In this document: in pieces, positions 58,561 to 64,000 of the stretch
How the letters are laid out: every line of letters begins with the position of its first letter
Numbering within the stretch: position 1 is the stretch's first letter
NCBI GenBank assembly: GCA_963662155.1
Contig: OY759271.1
Location: 41,613,000 to 41,676,999 of the forward strand
Direction of reading: 5' to 3'
DNA length: 64,000 nt
Source: Lamellibrachia columna
Taxonomy: Eukaryota; Annelida; Polychaeta; Sabellida; Siboglinidae
The notes under the pieces: model-generated
Database searches by the model: none
Seen by the model: the letters and a program-made list of their open reading frames with translations, nothing else
What the model was told of the DNA's origin: nothing
Position numbers and translations under genes: made by a program

Positions 58561-59662
58561 GGGTATACGGACAAAAACCACCCCGGACGAAAACCACCTG
58601 GACAAAAACCATCCGGACTAAAACCCCCCCGGACATAATCCCCCCTGACTAAAACTACCCTGGACAAAAACCACCCACGTTTTTTGCGAGTATTTATTTA
58701 CATATTCATTCATTCATACGACCAATTATCATGAGTATACACATTCATACAGTGAGGGTGATTTTATATTCATTCAATCATACGACCAATTATCATGAGT
58801 ATACACATTCATACAGTGAGGGTGATTTTATATAGCATAATTTTACAACCAATTATACACATTCATACATGTACACATATCAAAAGTCAACATATATTAT
58901 GAAAATTACTTCCAGCGGATACAGTGTCCTATTCCCCTCAGGGTAACCTCAACAGATTTGCGGCCATCGCGAATATCTGTACAGAGGTTGTGAAGCCTCT
59001 GCTGGAGCTGTACTGTGGATCGATGTACCCGCTTCTTGAGAGGCTGTCCACGGGAATCCAGAAGAATGGCGGCGCGAGCATCATTCTGATCCTTACGAAG
59101 ATTGTCAATGGTACGCCATATGCTGGGATGTGAACACCCAACAAGTGATCGGAAGGAGTTGTTCCATGCCTCGCACATGTTGTTGGTTCGAGATTCACCG
59201 CTGATTGTGACCTCATGAACGTTCCACAGTTCAGGTGGGAACATTGGTGCGATCCTGCGCATCTTCATTGGAGGAATGCTACCATCTGGACCAGTTGGGC
59301 GCTGGATTCGGCGATACGATCCCGAGATGTAGGTGGCATCAAAGTAATCGATGAGAGGTTCTAGACCTTCAGGTGTGTGTTCCTTGAGATACTTCAGTCC
59401 TTCTGGAACATCAGCTACAGGCAAGAATGCCAATCCGTCGAGCATCCCGCAGAACAGCTTAATATTTCACTTGTTTTCTATACTTCTATACATAAATTAT
59501 AAGAAGATATAGTTACAATTTTCAAAGAATATTTCAAAGATAAAAAAGGGGGTTTTTGTCCAGGGTAGTTTTAGTCCGGGGGGGATTATGTCTGGGGGGG
59601 TTTTAGTCCGGGTGGTTTTTGTCCAGATGGTTTTTGTCCGGGGTGGTTTTTGTCCTACACCC
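58561..59662. mobile_element. Mutator-like (MULE) DNA transposon with ~110-bp TIRs and 8-bp TSD
   Basis: The ends are long inverted repeats: left 58561-58673, right about 59553-59662. Left starts GGGTATACGGACAAAAACCA, right (reverse complement) GGGTGTAGGACAAAAACCAC. Each TIR is itself made of degenerate GGACAAAAACCACCC units in the same order. Outside both ends stands GGCACACT (58553-58560 and 59663-59670), an 8-bp target-site duplication (or 9 bp with a one-base shift). Inside are a 67-bp tandem duplication (about 58699-58832) and the C-terminal part of a MULE transposase on the - strand. At 1,102 bp it is an internally deleted, non-autonomous copy. Confidence 0.9.
58906..59445 (-). pseudogene. 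MULE transposase C-terminal fragment
   Basis: A 179-codon frame inside the MULE. It reads MLDGLAFLPVADVPEGLKYL, 'YFDATYISGSYRR', then 'PELWNVHEVTISGESRTNNM' and CEAWNNSFRSLVGCSHPSIW. The 'WN.H......RTNN.CE.WN..F..L.GC.HPS.W' block is typical of the end of MULE transposase domains in animals. The N-terminal zinc finger and the first catalytic Asp residues are missing, and the frame starts close to the right TIR, so it cannot be functional. The intact end suggests a fairly recent deletion derivative. Confidence 0.85.
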
Positions 59663-59670
59663 GGCACACT
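59663..59670 (+). repeat. Target-site duplication, right copy (GGCACACT)
   Basis: Directly adjoins the right TIR and matches the left copy exactly. Confidence 0.85.
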
Positions 59671-60099
59671 GCGCCCAACCATAACTGATTTATTTATGCA
59701 TAATTATTTATTCATAAAGAACTTGTAGTGATGTGCATGACTTTATTAACCTTATGATAAGCAGATGCAATATGGACACATTCAACATAGTAGCACTCAT
59801 ACAAACGCCCATTGTTCATCACTGTACTGATTGGCTTTGTTTGTTGGCTTCTATCTGATGTTACATTCAGATGGTTGGCCATTCAGATCACAAGGATCAG
59901 CCAAAATTAATCCAACATGGCAGACTGCCTAGTTGGGTTTAATCACTGGGATCTGGGACAAGGTGACTTATGAAAGGGAGATTCCCAGTGGAAGGCTGGC
60001 ATGTTGAAACAGCTACAGAGAAGAGAGCGAGTCACTTATGGCCACACACAGAAAGCTAGAGGCAGCTAGTGATTGAATCACATAAAAGTCTATTGTGAA

Positions 60100-60285
60100 G
60101 ATTAAGTAAGGGTCGTGTGTGTAGTACTGTGTACACGCATTAAGTAAGGGTCGTGTGTGTACAAGCATTAAGTAAGGGTCGTGTGTGTACAAGCATTAAG
60201 TAAGGGTCGTGTGTGTACAAGCATTAAGAGGAAGTAAGGGTTGTGTGTACAAGCATTAAGTAAGGGTCATGTGTGTACAAGCATT
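60100..60285 (+). repeat. 28-bp tandem repeat, about 6 copies
   Basis: The unit AAGTAAGGGTCGTGTGTGTA CAAGCATT is repeated about six times; one unit carries an extra GAGG. Confidence 0.93.
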
Positions 60286-63200
60286 AACCTGATGCACCCT
60301 GAACACTGAAATTTCGGTGTTGGGAAGTAGGGTTCATATTGATCGCCATGTGGCGCCACGTGCGTTCGCTTTGGTTATGCTGTTGGTGCCCGGATGAAGA
60401 CAACACATGTGTGGACGTTTTGAGCCGTTTCTCGAATCGGTCCGTCAATTATTAGTATTTTTGCAAATTTTTTTAAAGTGACCGATATCTCGTCAACGTT
60501 TTACGATTCATGGTTATGATGACTATGAGCGGGCATTGCATCTGTTGGGTTTTACATCCGATAATTCGGATGTAAATGACATTAGTAGCGGACAAGACAA
60601 CGACATCGATGTGTCAATTATGTGTTTTTACTGTATTCATTGTCTTTTGACGCAACATTTGACTAACATTTGCAGAATTACTGCATTTATATTCCTTGAA
60701 TTTTTCTTTTCCATAAGTTATTATACTACAATACATGGTGTGCTCTGATATATATGTCAGTAGATTACATGTACCTATGAAACATTCATTATTATGCATT
60801 TTGTGAACAGTTTTGTGTGCTTTATATGTATATATGCGATCAACCAAAATCATAGTACTTGCATGCTAATTGTAATATTTCACAGGTAAATGCAGATATC
60901 TTTATAATTTCTCTTGCTGCTCATAGAGGACATGTAGGCCTATCTTGCAGTACCAAACTTGCCTCATTTTGTGCTTTATTTTGTCCATGAGTGACGAAAT
61001 AAAACTAGATTTCGTATTTATTTTTTACTTTGCGATTGTTTACATATGCTAATTATATGCTAATTAGCCACAGTTAATCATAACATTGATAGTGTTATTA
61101 CCATTGGTGAGATAAATATTCTGTGATTCAGAATATGTATATACTGTAAGGGTTTTGATGAAGACTTTACATGTTACAGTGCATTTCATAATCCCATGGG
61201 TTGAAACAAAATCAACTCCCCCAGAAATTCATGGTAGGGTACGAGGGTGGGGTATGAGGATGGGGTATGATGGTATGGTATGAGGGCGGGGAGTGTTTAC
61301 AATTCACTGTCAAGGATGATTTTAAAGACCTTGGTACAATTAACAAATCATTGGCTAAGACAGTACACATAATGCACACATATGTAAATATATGCACACC
61401 ACACACACTGGCGCACGCATGAGCGCGCACACACATACAGGCACACACAAACGCATCATTGTAAGGTCCATATTAGCCATTGTGCTAGACCCAGAAACCT
61501 GGTTTTACCCTGGGAGTGACCACTGGACTGAATTCGGCCAGCATGATCAGTGTTAAGTGTTCCAGCCAATTTTGGTATCACTCTGTAGGAACAATTTTCG
61601 TCTCCATCACCAGTACCTCACACGAAAACAAATAGTATCATCGGAAAGCTGAATCACTCTTCGTTCTTATTCATATTTATTCATGAGCATAGTCAATGAT
61701 TACTAATGATGATTTAGCTTACAAAACGCATCACATAGTTGGTGCCCATATTTGGCTGTTTTTACTAATCATTCAACATATTTGATTCATTTTTGTTTTA
61801 TTTTGTAGCTACACAGCCACTCGGTAATTATCTGGTAGCAGGGTGAAAATAAAAACTTTTGTTTTCTTTTTTGGATGAAATTCAAGAAGTTATATCCCCA
61901 TGATAAGATTATGTGCTGTAGTTTTTATCATTTTATTATAATAGAGTCTTGTTAGCAACAAAATGATACGTCAATCACATTTGTGCGATAATTATTAACA
62001 ATGTTATGATTTTTTAAAAGCACCCTTATGAATAAATCTGATTTGTGTACACCATGGAAATTTATCATTGGTCACTCCTAGTGTTAATAATAATAATAAT
62101 CGTAATAAAGTGGTTACTGAAAACATGCTATTATTTCATTAGCATACAAGCTTACATAAAAATTACTCTCATCGATCTATATTTTTCAGAAATGTTTCAC
62201 AAGTTTTTACTAGCGTGAAATGGAAATGTGCCAAAATGTTTCACAGCCACAGCAGAGCTTAAAGGACACGGACACAATGCAACTGACTCTATAAAAAAAA
62301 CTACATTGTGTAATAAACAAGTCACATTCACAACCGCCAAAGTAGGTTGACGGCGTCCTGGTTACACACGCTGGGTAGATCCAGGACACGACAACAGAAA
62401 TGTCACATACTCTGAATGTTCCAGTTTGATCTAAGTAAAAACAGCTCAACCCACCTTCCGTGCACTGTGAAAATCAAGTGGTGTTATGCTGTTATTGTAA
62501 AACATCCAAATAGCCCTCCATATAGCAACACAGGCTATGTTTGGCTATATAAAAACATGCAGTTATTATGATAAAATAAGCATAATAATATTAAGTTTAG
62601 CTACATAATTATGGTTTGCGTTAGAGGAAATATTTGTACAAAAACTACAATTCCCTAAGATCCATAAATGCATCACGTTTACAATGTCTAACAATTTCCG
62701 ACTTTCATATGTGCAATGCACACGTATGGCGCTTTTAGTTTAAATTTATCATGGCATCTATAAGCAATTTACGGTAACACCAGAGCAAGGCAGTGACCTG
62801 TTTGAAATTAATGGCAGCAATGTTTACAGTTGGTGGAATAAACACCAAATTTTCTCTCCAAACCATTGCAGGTTATCAGAGTTTCTGAGCAGCAACAATG
62901 GCCAAAATGAACAGCAATGGTGGCATGTTTGTTTGTATCGGCGATACCAAAAATTCAATGGATTTTATTTTACTGAGCACAAACGAATGTGACACTAGCT
63001 GAGACTGCCATAACTGCAAGTGATTCACATTGGGAACGAAGGCATTGACGACAAATTTAAACACAACTTTGTGTCCTTCCTTTGATTATGCAATGCGTTG
63101 AAAGTAAAATTTTATGATAACGATTCATGTCCACGAAATCAGCGAATACAGTAACACTAGCTTAGCTTCAATTGTGTGATATATACACCCAACAACCAAT

Positions 63201-63886
63201 ACATATGCTGGTTATAGGAGTCAGACCACAGTTGAGAATTGCATTGGTGGCCATGTTAATGTTTTGTCTGATTATAAGAAAACGTGACCACCAAAAATTC
63301 TTTAAATTGTCCATAGCAACTGCCATCATCTCATTGATATACTGACCAAATTTTATCAAAATCACATACCTCCAGCTCTTTTAAATCGCCCCGACGTGCG
63401 ATGCCTATCAATTTTGACAAAAATAGCCATGTATTCATGCGCCCACGTGGCCCATAGCAGAAAAATTCCCATAAATCCCTCCGCCAGTTAAACTCTTTAA
63501 AAAATGCACTGTTTCATAGCCAATAGCTTCTACAAACAAACCTGTGAATAGTCCTGCTCAAAGGTACTCATGTCACATAATATTAATTTATTAAGTTCCC
63601 ATTTTACAATTTCATACGCCCTATATTAGTGTGAAACAATAAACAGGAAGGTCAACTGTGGTCTTATATCTGACAGCCTGCTGCACTAGGACTGCCCCAG
63701 GCAGGCTGGCCAGGCATGAAGTCCAGCCTGCTAGAGCCAATTATCAGCAGCCTGTCAGCTATGAAGCACATGGCATCATCAATTTTACAGTTGTCACAGG
63801 GCCACAGAGGTTACAAGCACAGACAGGTACTGCCATCATAATAATGTCCCACCATCTGATGGCCAACCTGTCCTTGCTGGTCATCA

Positions 63887-63948
63887 CAGGACACTCAACA
63901 GGACAAAGGACACTCAACAGGACAAAGGACACTCAACAGGACAAAGGG
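63887..63948 (+). repeat. 20-bp tandem repeat ACACTCAACAGGACAAAGG
   Basis: About three copies close to the right window edge. Confidence 0.9.
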
Positions 63949-64000
63949 CCCAGTCTTGATGACACATGCAAACAGTTTTGCACCAAGAGAGTCAATGTTG

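Noticed and set aside
54598..64000. Search for the HIPK exon with the ATP-binding lobe and catalytic loop
   Set aside because: No - strand frame in this stretch shows the Lys/HxD/DFG region; the exon must lie outside the window.

Overview
This is a piece of an animal nuclear genome, not a prokaryotic one. It has spliced genes with GT/AG introns, several non-LTR retrotransposons, a Mutator-like DNA transposon and many minisatellites. It holds parts of two long, convergent (tail-to-tail) genes. The organism is a metazoan, most likely an invertebrate bilaterian; I cannot resolve the phylum.

Region 1 (1 to about 32.1 kb, + strand) is a KIAA1549/KIAA1549L-family (UPF0606) single-pass membrane protein gene, open at the left edge. 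A huge Thr/Ser-rich mucin-like exon with about 120 tandem TTQEP units is followed by twelve exons. These encode a dibasic RRKR site, a small juxtamembrane SEA-like segment, one transmembrane helix and a charged cytoplasmic tail. All chosen junctions are phase-compatible, giving about 2,150 codons in one frame. Its introns carry at least seven non-LTR retrotransposon pieces, including a near-complete antisense CR1/jockey-type element in the last intron and a very similar 5'-truncated sense copy about 17 kb away. They also carry a degenerate duplicate of one exon.

Region 2 (about 32.1-39.7 kb) is AT-rich intergenic DNA between the two 3' ends. I see no convincing gene there.

Region 3 (about 39.7 kb to the right edge, - strand) is a homeodomain-interacting protein kinase (HIPK) gene. 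Thirteen exons, 961 codons plus stop, run from the APE motif of the kinase domain to the C-terminus. The N-terminal region and first half of the kinase lie beyond the right edge, so 52.74-64.0 kb is intron. That intron holds long minisatellites and a 1.1-kb Mutator-like element with about 110-bp terminal inverted repeats and an 8-bp target-site duplication.

Two things stand out. First, HIPK and KIAA1549 genes are also linked in human (HIPK3-KIAA1549L and HIPK2-KIAA1549, from memory), so this looks like an old conserved linkage. Second, three HIPK exon-intron junctions are embedded in minisatellites whose units copy the splice site itself, giving tandem arrays of candidate donors or acceptors.
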